Source: UBA4802 sp964509195
Lineage (GTDB): Bacteria > Spirochaetota > UBA4802 > UB4802
DNA length: 64,000 bases
Assembly (NCBI GenBank): GCA_964509195.1
Contig: CAZDWJ010000009.1
Span: 1 to 64,000 of the forward strand
Direction of reading: 5' to 3'
Numbering within the stretch: the stretch's first letter is position 1; every line of letters starts with the position of its first letter. Positions 1 to 8,684 of the stretch are shown here, in pieces. Position numbers and translations under genes: made by a program. Below the pieces are notes generated by a model. It searched no databases and was not told where the DNA came from. It worked only from the letters and a program-made list of their open reading frames with translations.

Positions 1-1347
1 GATTTACATACTTCTTCAATTGTATCTTTTATTTCTTTCTTTACTGGACGGTTTTTATTATTTAATATTTGATGGCTAAAATCATGTAAACTCTGCTTAA
101 TAATTTCTATATTACCTACAAATGAGCCAAATTTATTTGTATCAAAAAAACGTTGCAAACCTTTTTCATCTATGGTAATTTCACCTTCTGCAATAAATTC
201 CTTTTTATCAGTATAATAACTAGATGTCATCTCGGTATAAATTGGTATCCCTCTTTGTCTTTGATCTTTTCTAATTACCCGTACTGTATTAGAAAAGATC
301 TTATAATCTAATTTATGTCTATAGCACACCAACGTTATTATAGATTCCTGCAATATGGTAATACTTTGCTGTATCAAGTTATGTTCCAAACACCATTGTG
401 CAGCAAGTATTCCTTTTTTAGGATTGATGATATTATCATAATCTTTGAATGAATCAAGCTTTTGCAACAGCTTATGCAGCAATGGCTGCAATGGCTTTAA
501 CGTTAACAATGAAGAATTGAAACTTTCTATTAGCGTAATAATTGTATTGTACAGGTTAGCATAATCAAAATTTATAATATCTTTGCCTCTGCAATAGGCA
601 AAATTTTGTGTCATTGATTTCAACTGATTAGATACGCCTTTTATTCTTTTTGCTAACTCATCTTTTCCCTGGCTTTGTTTTAAAATTGGATCCACTTCAT
701 TTAATGCAATCATGCTCAGTTCTCTTGCATCGCCATACTTCATAAAATTATTTACCGCATTGGAAAATTGCAGCAAATATATAAAACTGCTTAAATCAAT
801 AATAGGTGCATTCCTATCCTTTTTGTCCTTTTTAGCAATGTCCTGTATTCTCCCTAAAGATTCTATGGCACCATAGTACAGGCCCTTAAAAGAAACATTT
901 CTGACAACCTGTAGATAATTTATCATAACCACAGCAAGCATTGGTATTGATCTAAAGGCATGTGTTATATCCACTATAATTTCATCACCATCATTTACTG
1001 AATCAACAACTGCTTCAAAGATACTCCAGATATCATTTTCATTTTGTGCATTTGATATCTTTACCGGTTTTATGGTAATTCCTTTTCCCTGGACAAACCT
1101 GTTTAGCAGTGCTTTAAGTCCTCCAATATCTTCACCTTCATAACTTCTGCCAGCAATCCAATTCTTATTATATGCTTCGTCAGTAACAAATAGTACAAAT
1201 TCATCATCGTTTACCCCAGTCTGTACAAAACAACGTAACAATAGCTTCCTGAATATAATGCACATTTTCAACGATTTTACCTTCATAACAATAGTTGCAC
1301 TGTAAATACTCATTGGTCCCAAGGAAACTTAATAATTTTTTTGCCAT
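1..1347 (-). CDS. Csx1/TM1812-family CARF-HEPN effector, partial, apparent frameshift
   Basis: Reading leftward from the ATG at 1347 (strong AAGGGGG upstream), the frame begins MAKKLLSFLGTNEYLQCNYC and ends at a TGA (1206-1204) after 47 codons. The neighbouring frame then stays open from about 1240 to the window edge. It carries LFVTDEA, a DITHAFRSIP motif, an INYLQ helix, GLYYGAIE, APIIDLS and a long helical region with AAQWCLEHN. These are hallmarks of the TM1812/Csx1 type (TIGR02221-like): an N-terminal CARF domain sensing cyclic oligoadenylate and a C-terminal HEPN ribonuclease domain. The catalytic HEPN motif and the C-terminus lie outside the window. The frame change falls near short runs of C (1214-1217) or A (1227-1230) on the + strand, so it may be a mutation, a sequence error or, less likely, recoding. 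The ATG is 13 bp from the csx20 stop, implying co-transcription. Family call from remembered motifs. Confidence 0.8.
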
Positions 1348-1360
1348 TTTCCCCCTTCTG

Positions 1361-1762
1361 TTAAAGAGAATGTATCATGACATATCTTCGGAATTTCACA
1401 TGCTTAAAAACATGAACATTTACTATTTCACCTTTTTCATTTACCCTGCTTTCATATTTCCGTTGTGTTGTGGAATATATTGGAATGCGATGGTTATGTA
1501 ATGCCCATGACACAAGCAAGAATGTTGCGCCAAAATCACCCTGCACCAGTATATAATCATCTGGAACGGAATTATTTGCTAACCACTCAATTATTGGTTT
1601 CACTACATCAATAACGATGTCATTGTGGGGAGGTATTTGTTGCCATATATGCTGAATATGGTCGGGAGGAAATACAAATGTATCTATATGCAAAGTTTTA
1701 ACTGCATCTTCCCTCTGGTTTTGCAAAAGTTCATGATTTATAACTACAAATAAATTAGGCAT
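1361..1762 (-). CDS. csx20: CRISPR-associated protein Csx20
   Basis: The protein has 133 residues. It begins MPNLFVVINHELLQNQREDA, and has a central ILVQGDFGATFLLVSWAL segment, then IPIYSTTQRKY and a C-terminal VFKHVKFRRY. This combination matches the Csx20 family that accompanies type III CRISPR systems. Csx20 is thought to belong with the small CARF-like or ring-nuclease-type accessory proteins that bind or degrade cyclic oligoadenylates and so limit the effector response; I state that role from family knowledge only. It lies directly upstream of the Csx1-like effector on the same strand, a natural effector and off-switch pairing. No repeat array or cas10/csm/cmr genes are visible, so the rest of the locus should lie left of the window. 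The start at 1762 follows a weak AAGAGAA. Confidence 0.8.
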   Translation of the reverse strand: MPNLFVVINHELLQNQREDAVKTLHIDTFVFPPDHIQHIWQQIPPHNDIVIDVVKPIIEWLANNSVPDDYILVQGDFGATFLLVSWALHNHRIPIYSTTQRKYESRVNEKGEIVNVHVFKHVKFRRYVMIHSL

Positions 1763-1811
1763 TTTGTATTATTCTCTTAAAACTAATATATTTTAATACT
1801 GAACCATAAAA

Positions 1812-3866
1812 TTAATGCACAGTGTTTTTGATTCTATACGCATCGCGGTTAAATTGTTCATAGATCTTTTTATTGATGAACAGCTCAACTATATCCTTGT
1901 CCAATTTATTTTTATCGGCTTCTTCCTTTATGATGTTCAAAGCCTGTTCAAAAGTGACGGGTGGTTTATAGGGCCTGTCGGTTGCTACTAATGCATCAAA
2001 TATATCGGCCAGAGCCATAATACGTGCCTGCAATGGAATATCATCTCCTTTTAAACTATAGGGGTAACCCGTGCCATCTAATTTTTCATGATGCTTTGCA
2101 GCAATTTCAGGAATACGTGCAAATTCCGGTGGCCATGGAATTTTGCTAACAAAATTATAGGTGTGCACCACATGGCTTTCTATTTCACGCCGTTCATCTT
2201 CGTTTAAGCTTCCTCGTTTTATGGTTAAGTTTTTAATATAGTAATCATTGAATATTTCCATTGTATTATTTTCTACATCACAGCAATCAAGCGACTGCAA
2301 CATCGCATATAAATTTTTCACTTCTTTTTCAACATCCATTTCCTTTACCATAGGGTTGTTGAGCTCTATCACTTTTTGACGCGCTGCTAGTATCTTTTGT
2401 AAAATATCATCTCGCTCTTTTTCTTTTGCCTGTACATTATCAAGGTGTTCCTTAAATGCTCCTTCTTTCTTCATTTCATTATACACAATCATAGCATACT
2501 TCAACTGCTGATACCGATAAAGATATTCCAGCTTAAGCAAAATATTTTCTAAATCTTTTGGATACAATTTATGCGACTTCAAAAAAATAGCAGTGTCAAT
2601 ATACACCTTTCCAAAGTCATGTAAAAGTGCCGCATATTCAAGTTCTTTGAGCTCTGTTTCGGTAAATGTTACTCCAGCAAATGGCCCTGTGTGGTCTTCA
2701 TTTATTGCCTGTGCCACTTTTAAGCAGATATCCGCAACCCTGAACGAATGGCCTGATGTGGCAACATCACGTGATTCAATGGCCGTTACCGATGCTTTTA
2801 CAAATTCTTCAAACTGTTGCTCAATCTGGCGTATCATGCGGTTATTTTCTATGGCGATAGCAGCCTGCGAAGCCACCGCTTCCATTAAACTTTCGTAGCG
2901 TTTTTGAAATGGCACAACCTTTGTTTTGAAATCATCTTCAGTTGCAAGCTTAATTGAATATGCTTCATTTCCATTGTATGTATTTTCAATGTCTTCCTTG
3001 CTGTTGATGAGCTGTATCACACCAATTGTTTTGTTAATATGATTAATCATGGGCACTACAAGCATGGATTTGGAGCGATAGTTATGTGCCTTATCAAATG
3101 ATGAATTGAACGCAACCGGGTCATCAGGGCCCAGTTCATATACATCGGGAATATTAAGTACCTGCTGGGTTACTGCAACATAACCTGCAATTGAATTTTT
3201 ATCCATTGGAATGGTGAACTCTTCATACGGCAGCTCTTTTGAAAACGTATGTGAGTGCTTAAACCGCAGCACCTTGCTACCATTTATTTCTTCAACCAGG
3301 TAGATACTGCCTGCATCTGCTCCGGTAATGGTTTTGCTCAGATGTAAAATTAATTTTAACAGCCTATCAGGATTCTTCTCAATTGACAAAGCCTTCCCAA
3401 TGTTAATTAATGCATCAAAATCCCTTTGTGTGTCTTCCAGCTGATGCATGTTCTGTCGGCTCAAATTAATACATGTAAAATGCTCCTGTGCAACGAATTG
3501 TGCCTTATTCACAAGAAATTCAAATTCATGCGTGTTGATGCCATCATCATACAAAGCAATGACATCCTGCATCATTGATGGATTATATGCAGTGCCAATA
3601 CCTACATAAATTACATGCTGGGCATTTTCTGGTAGGACAATACTATTTACTATTGATTTTATTTCTTTATATGAAGCTGATGGTACTATACATAGTACAG
3701 TATTACACTTTCCAGGGACCACACTGATAGAATGCAGTATCCCGGGCAACTCATTGTATGGTGGATAAATATAGTGAATATCTGCAGCAACCGTGCTGGG
3801 GGTGGCAACCTTATTTTTTAATGCACTATCTATGATAATACAGCACATAACTTTTGACGATTCCAA
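1812..3866 (-). CDS. GAF and HD-GYP domain protein (probable c-di-GMP phosphodiesterase)
   Basis: The protein has 684 residues. An N-terminal region of about 140 residues is not recognised. A GAF sensor domain follows (about 150-340; LINIGKALS, AGSIYLVEE, SMLVVPM). The HD-GYP domain starts near residue 360 (SGHSFRVAD). It has the metal-binding LHDFGK motif and the signature HHEKLDGTGYP, so it is probably catalytically competent for cyclic di-GMP hydrolysis. A helical, charged insertion of about 110 residues separates LHDFGK from the ESHVVHTYNFV helix, which is unusual. No membrane segment or signal peptide is obvious, so it is probably cytoplasmic. The first codon is TTG at 3866 with GAGG seven bases upstream; an ATG seven codons later is an alternative. 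It is the last gene of a leftward group with the cNMP-binding protein and the DJ-1 protein. Confidence 0.88.
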   Translation of the reverse strand: MESSKVMCCIIIDSALKNKVATPSTVAADIHYIYPPYNELPGILHSISVVPGKCNTVLCIVPSASYKEIKSIVNSIVLPENAQHVIYVGIGTAYNPSMMQDVIALYDDGINTHEFEFLVNKAQFVAQEHFTCINLSRQNMHQLEDTQRDFDALINIGKALSIEKNPDRLLKLILHLSKTITGADAGSIYLVEEINGSKVLRFKHSHTFSKELPYEEFTIPMDKNSIAGYVAVTQQVLNIPDVYELGPDDPVAFNSSFDKAHNYRSKSMLVVPMINHINKTIGVIQLINSKEDIENTYNGNEAYSIKLATEDDFKTKVVPFQKRYESLMEAVASQAAIAIENNRMIRQIEQQFEEFVKASVTAIESRDVATSGHSFRVADICLKVAQAINEDHTGPFAGVTFTETELKELEYAALLHDFGKVYIDTAIFLKSHKLYPKDLENILLKLEYLYRYQQLKYAMIVYNEMKKEGAFKEHLDNVQAKEKERDDILQKILAARQKVIELNNPMVKEMDVEKEVKNLYAMLQSLDCCDVENNTMEIFNDYYIKNLTIKRGSLNEDERREIESHVVHTYNFVSKIPWPPEFARIPEIAAKHHEKLDGTGYPYSLKGDDIPLQARIMALADIFDALVATDRPYKPPVTFEQALNIIKEEADKNKLDKDIVELFINKKIYEQFNRDAYRIKNTVH

Positions 3867-3940
3867 AAAAAGGCCTCATAAAATGTAGTACTTTTCCTAA
3901 CATAATGTAAAGAATGAATAAAAAGTCAATGTAAAAATAA

Positions 3941-5353
3941 TTAAATTTCTATCTCCTGAGATATAATATGCAGTTCTTCCTGAGGCTGCGCTGATGCTTG
4001 CTCTTGCATTTTTTCGTCATATTGCAGAAATGAATCAGCTTCATCTGCTGTTACTGTTGATGCTATAATACTTTCTTCAACTACCTGTTTTTTTGTTTCT
4101 TCCTTTTCCTCTTCAGCAATTAGGGGTTCTTTTTGCCGTGATTCTTTCTTTTCCTCTTCTTCGCTTTCTATTATTGCCATATGGTCACGTGATTTGTAAT
4201 ATTTGGCACGAGCAGTAAGCTGGCTTGGTTTTTCTATTATTGTTTCGCCAACATTAAACTGCAAATTTGAGTCAGATAAAAGTGAATTTGTTGTCTTACC
4301 CATTCTTGACGCAACATACCCTAACATTCTGAAAAGCTCATCAATCCCAAAGTTGAGTTTAACAGGGTCATTGCTCTTTAGTGAAACACCTTTTTCAACA
4401 AGCTTATTTTCAAGCAGTGCATAAATCCGCGTTATTGGCTTGTCGTAAAGCTGCGACTCAAGCTGAATATAGGTAAACCATATACGGTGCGATAGCTCTT
4501 TGAAAATAAGTTGTGTGATGGCAGGCATCTGTTCCATAACTGCCACCAGTGATTCTTTCTTTATAGGAAGCAGCACCGTTTTGCCCCAGCTAATGGCGGC
4601 AGCATTCCTTGGCTTATCCGATATCAACGCCATTTCGCCAAACACATCGCCATCTTTTAGTACTGACAGTATAATTTCGCTTTCGCTTGATAATTTAATA
4701 ATTTTTACTTTGCCCTCTTTAACGATATACATTTCATTCCCGGGTTCATCTTCGCAGAAGATCATCTGCTGGTCGGAATACACTTTATACGGTGCCTGAA
4801 TGACAGGAGCTATCGCCCCCTTAACCTTATCCTTTATGCTTTCACGCATTGTAGTCACCACACTGGCAAAAAGCCCCTGCGGATACAGTTCTAAATAGCG
4901 TGTGCAGCAATAATACGCGTAGTTGTTGCTTGCGTTATTGTAAAAATACCGTATGTGATTATACAGAGCTTCTTCCGGCGTTTCAAGTTCAACACCTTTA
5001 TCCTTCAGGGCTATCATCATTTCATTATATGCACGGAGTTCGTTTGAAAAATAGTTCAACACCTTGATAGCTATCGGAGGCTTTTTTGACAGTAGATTCA
5101 TAAACTCCTGTTTGGTCAGAGTGGTTATCACACTGTCAACACGCACAATTGCAGATTCCATACGTGGTTTATTGCACAGCGACGCAATAACGCCAAAGAA
5201 TTCACCATCTTTGAGTATATTTTTATACATAGGAGCATTTTTATTGTAGCGGTCTAACTGCACCACGCCTTTATCTACAATATAGACGGTATCAACGTCT
5301 TCGTCGCCTTCAATATAAATGTACGCTCCTTTTTTAAAAAGGCTCTTTTTCAT
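3941..5353 (-). CDS. Twin cyclic-nucleotide-binding domain protein
   Basis: The protein has 470 residues. It contains two Crp-type cNMP-binding domains. The first spans about residues 1-105 (EGDEDVDTVYIVDKGVV, LKDGEFFGVIA) and the second about 180-305 (DEPGNEMYIVKEGKVK, LKDGDVFGEMALISDKPRNA). The second has the better phosphate-binding cassette (GEMALISDKPRNA), so it is the likelier ligand site. A region around FGIDELFRMLG could be a degenerate winged helix, but no standard Crp recognition helix is seen. The C-terminal 90 residues are acidic, low-complexity and lysine/glutamate-rich. It may be a cyclic-nucleotide-responsive regulator or scaffold rather than a classical DNA-binding Crp. Only 6 bp separate it from the DJ-1 gene upstream, so they should share a transcript. 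Confidence 0.85.
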   Translation of the reverse strand: MKKSLFKKGAYIYIEGDEDVDTVYIVDKGVVQLDRYNKNAPMYKNILKDGEFFGVIASLCNKPRMESAIVRVDSVITTLTKQEFMNLLSKKPPIAIKVLNYFSNELRAYNEMMIALKDKGVELETPEEALYNHIRYFYNNASNNYAYYCCTRYLELYPQGLFASVVTTMRESIKDKVKGAIAPVIQAPYKVYSDQQMIFCEDEPGNEMYIVKEGKVKIIKLSSESEIILSVLKDGDVFGEMALISDKPRNAAAISWGKTVLLPIKKESLVAVMEQMPAITQLIFKELSHRIWFTYIQLESQLYDKPITRIYALLENKLVEKGVSLKSNDPVKLNFGIDELFRMLGYVASRMGKTTNSLLSDSNLQFNVGETIIEKPSQLTARAKYYKSRDHMAIIESEEEEKKESRQKEPLIAEEEKEETKKQVVEESIIASTVTADEADSFLQYDEKMQEQASAQPQEELHIISQEIEI

Positions 5354-5359
5354 ATTTTA

Positions 5360-5908
5360 CTACATCCAGTACACCTGCATTGTATTTTTTAATGTATTCT
5401 GGATCTCTTTACCGGCTAATATCCCCACAAGGGTGAGCGCAAAAGGTATTGCACATCCCGGTCCCTTGCCAGTGATGATTGTTCCATCAACCACAACGGG
5501 TTCATTGACAATTGTTGCACCGATAAGCTCATGCTCAAAACCGGGAAAACACGTAGCTTTTTTGCCATACAGTATTTCGCTTGCACCAAGCACAATAGGT
5601 GCAGCACAAATGGCAGCAACGTACCCACCTTTTGAAAAAATATGTTTGATAAACTTGTGAACATCATCATTGTTTTTTAAATTTTCACTGCCAGGCATTC
5701 CACCCGGCAATACTATACAATTATAATCGACAGGATTGCATTTGTGCAATAGTGTATCCGGCTTAACTGCAATACCATGTGATCCTGTCACAAGAGTGTC
5801 AGATAGGGCTGCAGAATGTACATCTAAATTTGCCCTTCTGAGTACATCAACAATTGTTATAGCTTCTATCTCTTCAAATCCCGGCGCCAGTGGCACAATT
5901 ATTTTCAT
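5360..5908 (-). CDS. DJ-1/PfpI family protein
   Basis: The protein has 182 residues, typical of the bacterial DJ-1/ThiJ group. The glutamate of LAPGFEEIEA and the nucleophile cysteine of AAICAAP (about residue 107) form the conserved active-site pair, and the VLPGGMPGSENL loop is present. Family members act as glyoxalase III-like deglycases or as oxidative-stress or chaperone proteins; the substrate cannot be chosen from sequence. A very strong ribosome binding site (AAGGAGG) precedes the ATG at 5908. It is the first gene of the leftward group with the cNMP-binding and HD-GYP genes. Confidence 0.9.
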   Translation of the reverse strand: MKIIVPLAPGFEEIEAITIVDVLRRANLDVHSAALSDTLVTGSHGIAVKPDTLLHKCNPVDYNCIVLPGGMPGSENLKNNDDVHKFIKHIFSKGGYVAAICAAPIVLGASEILYGKKATCFPGFEHELIGATIVNEPVVVDGTIITGKGPGCAIPFALTLVGILAGKEIQNTLKNTMQVYWM

Positions 5909-6417
5909 GATTTACCTCCTTAAAAAATTAAGATAAAATATGTTATTTGTGTAAGGGAGTATTTATATACTAAATGCCATTTTACCAACCCAAACTGCGC
6001 CTCATACTGCGGCGCGCCTTATTTGCTATATATAAATCCTTTTACAGAGGTCTATAAAATAACTTCTATTCAGGCCACCTGTCCTTAGACGGTCAAAGGA
6101 TTGCCTGCATCCTAATTTGCCGTGCATCCATGCATGGCAAAACTCTGGATTCCCATTTTTACAATTGTACACCATTATAGCGTTTTAATCTTTTAATAAT
6201 AAATCCTTTTAATTTGGTATATAAACTTATGAACAGTTACCTATTTTTACTCGTTCAAACAACTTCATTTTGCCCATCGCCAACTCTAGTAATAACAAAC
6301 ATATAGTAACAAAGAATATATTCACCACACATTACCATTCAACTATCCTCATATAATGTACTATATGCTGGCAATAAGTCAATACAATGAGCTATCGCCA
6401 CGCTGTCCTAATTATTT
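5909..6417. other. Intergenic region with dispersed hairpin element
   Basis: This is a 509-bp gap between pth and the DJ-1 gene, both transcribed leftward. It holds the two-hairpin element described separately (6082-6138) and one GCGATAG-family site (6391-6398, minus orientation). The remainder is AT-rich and shows no convincing open frame or tRNA. Confidence 0.6.
5995..6138. repeat. Dispersed intergenic hairpin element, copy A
   Basis: The core at 6082-6138 is 57 nt long. It has a 19-nt hairpin (TCCTT-GAC / GTC-AAGGA arms), an 18-nt linker containing GCCTGCATCCTA, and a 20-nt hairpin (GCC.TGCAT / ATGCA.GGC). Copy B at 24584-24640 has the same lengths and the same 12-nt linker core but different stem bases. 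A GC-rich CTCATAC-containing segment (about 5995-6018) upstream is also shared. The pattern suggests a REP/MITE-like or structured RNA element kept for its fold. Confidence 0.6.
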
Positions 6418-6957
6418 TTATACTGTAATATTTCCTGACAACCAGTTTTGTAATAGCGATTGTGCTTTTTGCGTAAGCTGGTGTAAATGATTTTTTTCTT
6501 CTGGAGTAAAATTGGAAAGGACATAATCCGCAACTGGTGTATCATCTGCAGGCCTGCCTACACCAATCCGTATGCGATAAAAGTCCGGGGTTCCTATGTG
6601 CTGCTGAATGGAGCGAATGCCATTATGGCCTTTATGACCTCCACCAAATTTTATTTTCACGTGCCCAAACTGAAGTTCTATTTCATCATGCAGCACAATG
6701 AGATTATCAGGTGTTTCTTTATAAAATGAAAGCACCTTCTGCACTGCTATGCCACTGTTATTCATGTATGTCTGTGGCAACACAAAAAGGCAATCGTAAC
6801 CTTCTATACTGCCACTGCCTGTTATGGCATCATGCTCTTTTTTGTTAATTGCAATAGAATACATATCAGCAATGGCTATGCCTACAATCATGCCAGCATT
6901 GTGCCGGTTACCTGCATATTTTTTTCCGGGATTTCCTAAACAGGCTATTATCTTCAT
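6418..6957 (-). CDS. pth: Peptidyl-tRNA hydrolase
   Basis: The protein has 179 residues, slightly shorter than the usual 185-195. It hydrolyses peptidyl-tRNA released by stalled ribosomes in the cytoplasm. The N-terminal CLGNPGKKYAGNRHNAG includes the catalytic histidine (about residue 19). MNNSG supplies the conserved asparagine, and VLHDEIEL the aspartate that positions the histidine. The GGGHKGHNGIRS loop and RIRIGVGRP are also present. The ATG overlaps the stop of the STAS gene by four bases (ATGA), so the two are translationally coupled. Confidence 0.97.
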   Translation of the reverse strand: MKIIACLGNPGKKYAGNRHNAGMIVGIAIADMYSIAINKKEHDAITGSGSIEGYDCLFVLPQTYMNNSGIAVQKVLSFYKETPDNLIVLHDEIELQFGHVKIKFGGGHKGHNGIRSIQQHIGTPDFYRIRIGVGRPADDTPVADYVLSNFTPEEKNHLHQLTQKAQSLLQNWLSGNITV

Positions 6958-7295
6958 CGCGAGGAAATGTACAGGCGGGCTTCTTCTATTGAATTTTTTA
7001 TTACTAGATGCTTATCTAACTCTGTTAACTTGAATAGCTTTATAATGTCCTCACTGCACCCGATAATAACTATTTTTATGTTGTTTGCTTCTGCTTTTTT
7101 CTGGGATGCTATCAGTAAACTCAAACCTGCACTGCAGATAAATGATAGCTCACTGAAATCAAGAATTATATTATTCTTTTTTTCAAGGGCACTGAATATT
7201 TCTTTTTCAAGCTGTTTTATGTGTTCAGTAACAAGAGATCCTTCAACTTTTATAATAACAAGGCTATCAATACTTTTCCTAGAAATTTTCATTGC
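6954..7295 (-). CDS. STAS domain anti-sigma factor antagonist
   Basis: The protein has 113 residues from the chosen start MKISRKSIDSL. The open frame extends 23 codons further upstream, but AAGGGG lies about 14 bases before this ATG and the family normally begins here. The core ILDFSELSFICSAGLSLLI is the STAS signature. The serine in CSAG is the position phosphorylated by anti-sigma kinases in SpoIIAA/RsbV-type antagonists, which suggests partner switching. No anti-sigma kinase or PP2C phosphatase lies nearby, so the partners must be elsewhere. It is coupled to pth by a four-base overlap. Confidence 0.88.
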   Translation of the reverse strand, partial: AMKISRKSIDSLVIIKVEGSLVTEHIKQLEKEIFSALEKKNNIILDFSELSFICSAGLSLLIASQKKAEANNIKIVIIGCSEDIIKLFKLTELDKHLVIKNSIEEARLYISSR

Positions 7296-7698
7296 ACCAT
7301 CAACCCCTTGGTATATACTTAGTATACAAATAAAAACATAGGCATTTATCCTAATTTCCTGCATTTAATTGTCAAGCAAAAGTTGTAGTATAGCACATAC
7401 TGAAAATTATACTTTTACAGATTCACATGTATCAATATAAACCCTCTACAACGAAAATCAAAGTTTATTTGGCTATACTATTACTATATTGTAAAAGACT
7501 TACAGAAGTGTATTTTTGATAATAATTGTTTGCACATTTCTTCACACATCATGCTAGCATGCTGGCATTATATTAACTTGGCACAGGCATACTAAAATGT
7601 CAAATAAATAAGTTGACAATAACCCCACTGTATAACACTGTGTAGTTTGTAATTATTTGTATATATTAATTTATTCTATTTTACAGGAATTTTTGACC
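7296..7698. other. Intergenic region between divergent genes
   Basis: This is a 403-bp AT-rich gap between the STAS gene (leftward) and the dehydrogenase (rightward), so it must hold promoters for both. A TTGACA is present at 7613-7618, but no good -10 box lies 16-18 bases downstream. I see no RNA gene or repeat. Confidence 0.5.
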
Positions 7699-8652
7699 AT
7701 GCGCGCTGCACGAATAGTTGCTCCACGTAAGTTTTCTATTGATGATGACCCAATCCCCGATTGCCCTGATGCTTATGTCAGGGTTAAACTTTTAAAAGCT
7801 GCCATCTGTGGCTCTGATTTTCCTTATTTTTCAAATGATTATCCAAAAGAATCATATCCTCTTCCTCCCGGTTATCCCGGACATGAATGTTTGGGTGTTG
7901 TTGAAGCATCAAAAGTTAAGCATATTAAAGAAGGCACTCTGGTAATGTACTATCCCCCTTTTCTGGATGGCTATAAAGAATACCATGTGACACCGCCTTC
8001 AAGGATACAGGAAATACCCAACACATTGCCACTCAATGAGCTTCTGATGACACAGCTTTTGGGCGCAGTTTCGCATTGTGCATTCAGGATTGATAAACCA
8101 TATAATAAACACATTGTTATTATGGGCCAGGGGCCTGTTGGATTATTCTTTACTGCGTTAATGAAAAACTTTGGTGCACGCAGTGTGATAGCTGTTGATA
8201 TTCTGGATTACCGTTTGAGCGCATCACAGCGCATGGGTGCCACCCACACCATAAACCCTGAAAAACAAGATCTAATAGATGCAATAAAGACAATAACTGG
8301 TGGATCGCTTGCTGATATTGTTATTGACGCATACGGGCAGAATGTGGCAGTCATTAATAAATGCTTTGAGATAGCAAAACATAATGGGCAGGTTGCTTTT
8401 TTTGGGATTTGTCTGGAAGAATCGCCACGGCTTAATTTTAACATGTTTTTCAGAAAAGAACTGCGCATGATAGCTTCTGTTGGGCCTGACCTTACCATGG
8501 ATTATCCGTATGCACTGGAAATGATTGTAAAAGGAGCTATCGACGTAACTCCACTTTTGACACATGACCTGCCCTTTGAAGATATTCAAAAGGGTTTTGA
8601 AATGGCAATAAACAGAGCTGACAATGCAATTAAGATTGTATTAAGCTTTTAA
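7699..8652 (+). CDS. Zinc-type alcohol dehydrogenase-like (MDR) protein
   Basis: The protein has 317 residues from MRAARIVAPRKF. That ATG follows AGGAA at 10 bases; the frame could start 14 codons earlier, but that extension looks non-native. It has an N-terminal GroES-like fold with AAICGSDFPYF and GYPGHECLGVVE (likely catalytic zinc ligands), then a Rossmann domain (VIMGQGPVGLFF, VIAVDILDYRLSASQRMGA). The structural-zinc four-cysteine loop of classical ADHs is missing, as in several sugar or polyol dehydrogenase relatives. Position at the head of a glycosyltransferase cluster suggests a sugar-modifying role, but the substrate is unknown. Confidence 0.85.
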   Translation: MRAARIVAPRKFSIDDDPIPDCPDAYVRVKLLKAAICGSDFPYFSNDYPKESYPLPPGYPGHECLGVVEASKVKHIKEGTLVMYYPPFLDGYKEYHVTPPSRIQEIPNTLPLNELLMTQLLGAVSHCAFRIDKPYNKHIVIMGQGPVGLFFTALMKNFGARSVIAVDILDYRLSASQRMGATHTINPEKQDLIDAIKTITGGSLADIVIDAYGQNVAVINKCFEIAKHNGQVAFFGICLEESPRLNFNMFFRKELRMIASVGPDLTMDYPYALEMIVKGAIDVTPLLTHDLPFEDIQKGFEMAINRADNAIKIVLSF

Positions 8653-8684
8653 CTGTTATACCGTAAGCAAAAGAGGTGTATAGT

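Noticed and set aside
2593..2898. Plus-strand serine-rich frame opposite the HD-GYP gene
   Set aside because: Antisense to the conserved HD motif; serine-rich composition is typical of shadow frames here.
7613..7641. TTGACA upstream of the dehydrogenase as a promoter
   Set aside because: No -10-like hexamer at 16-18 bases; the nearest TATAAC is only 12 bases away.
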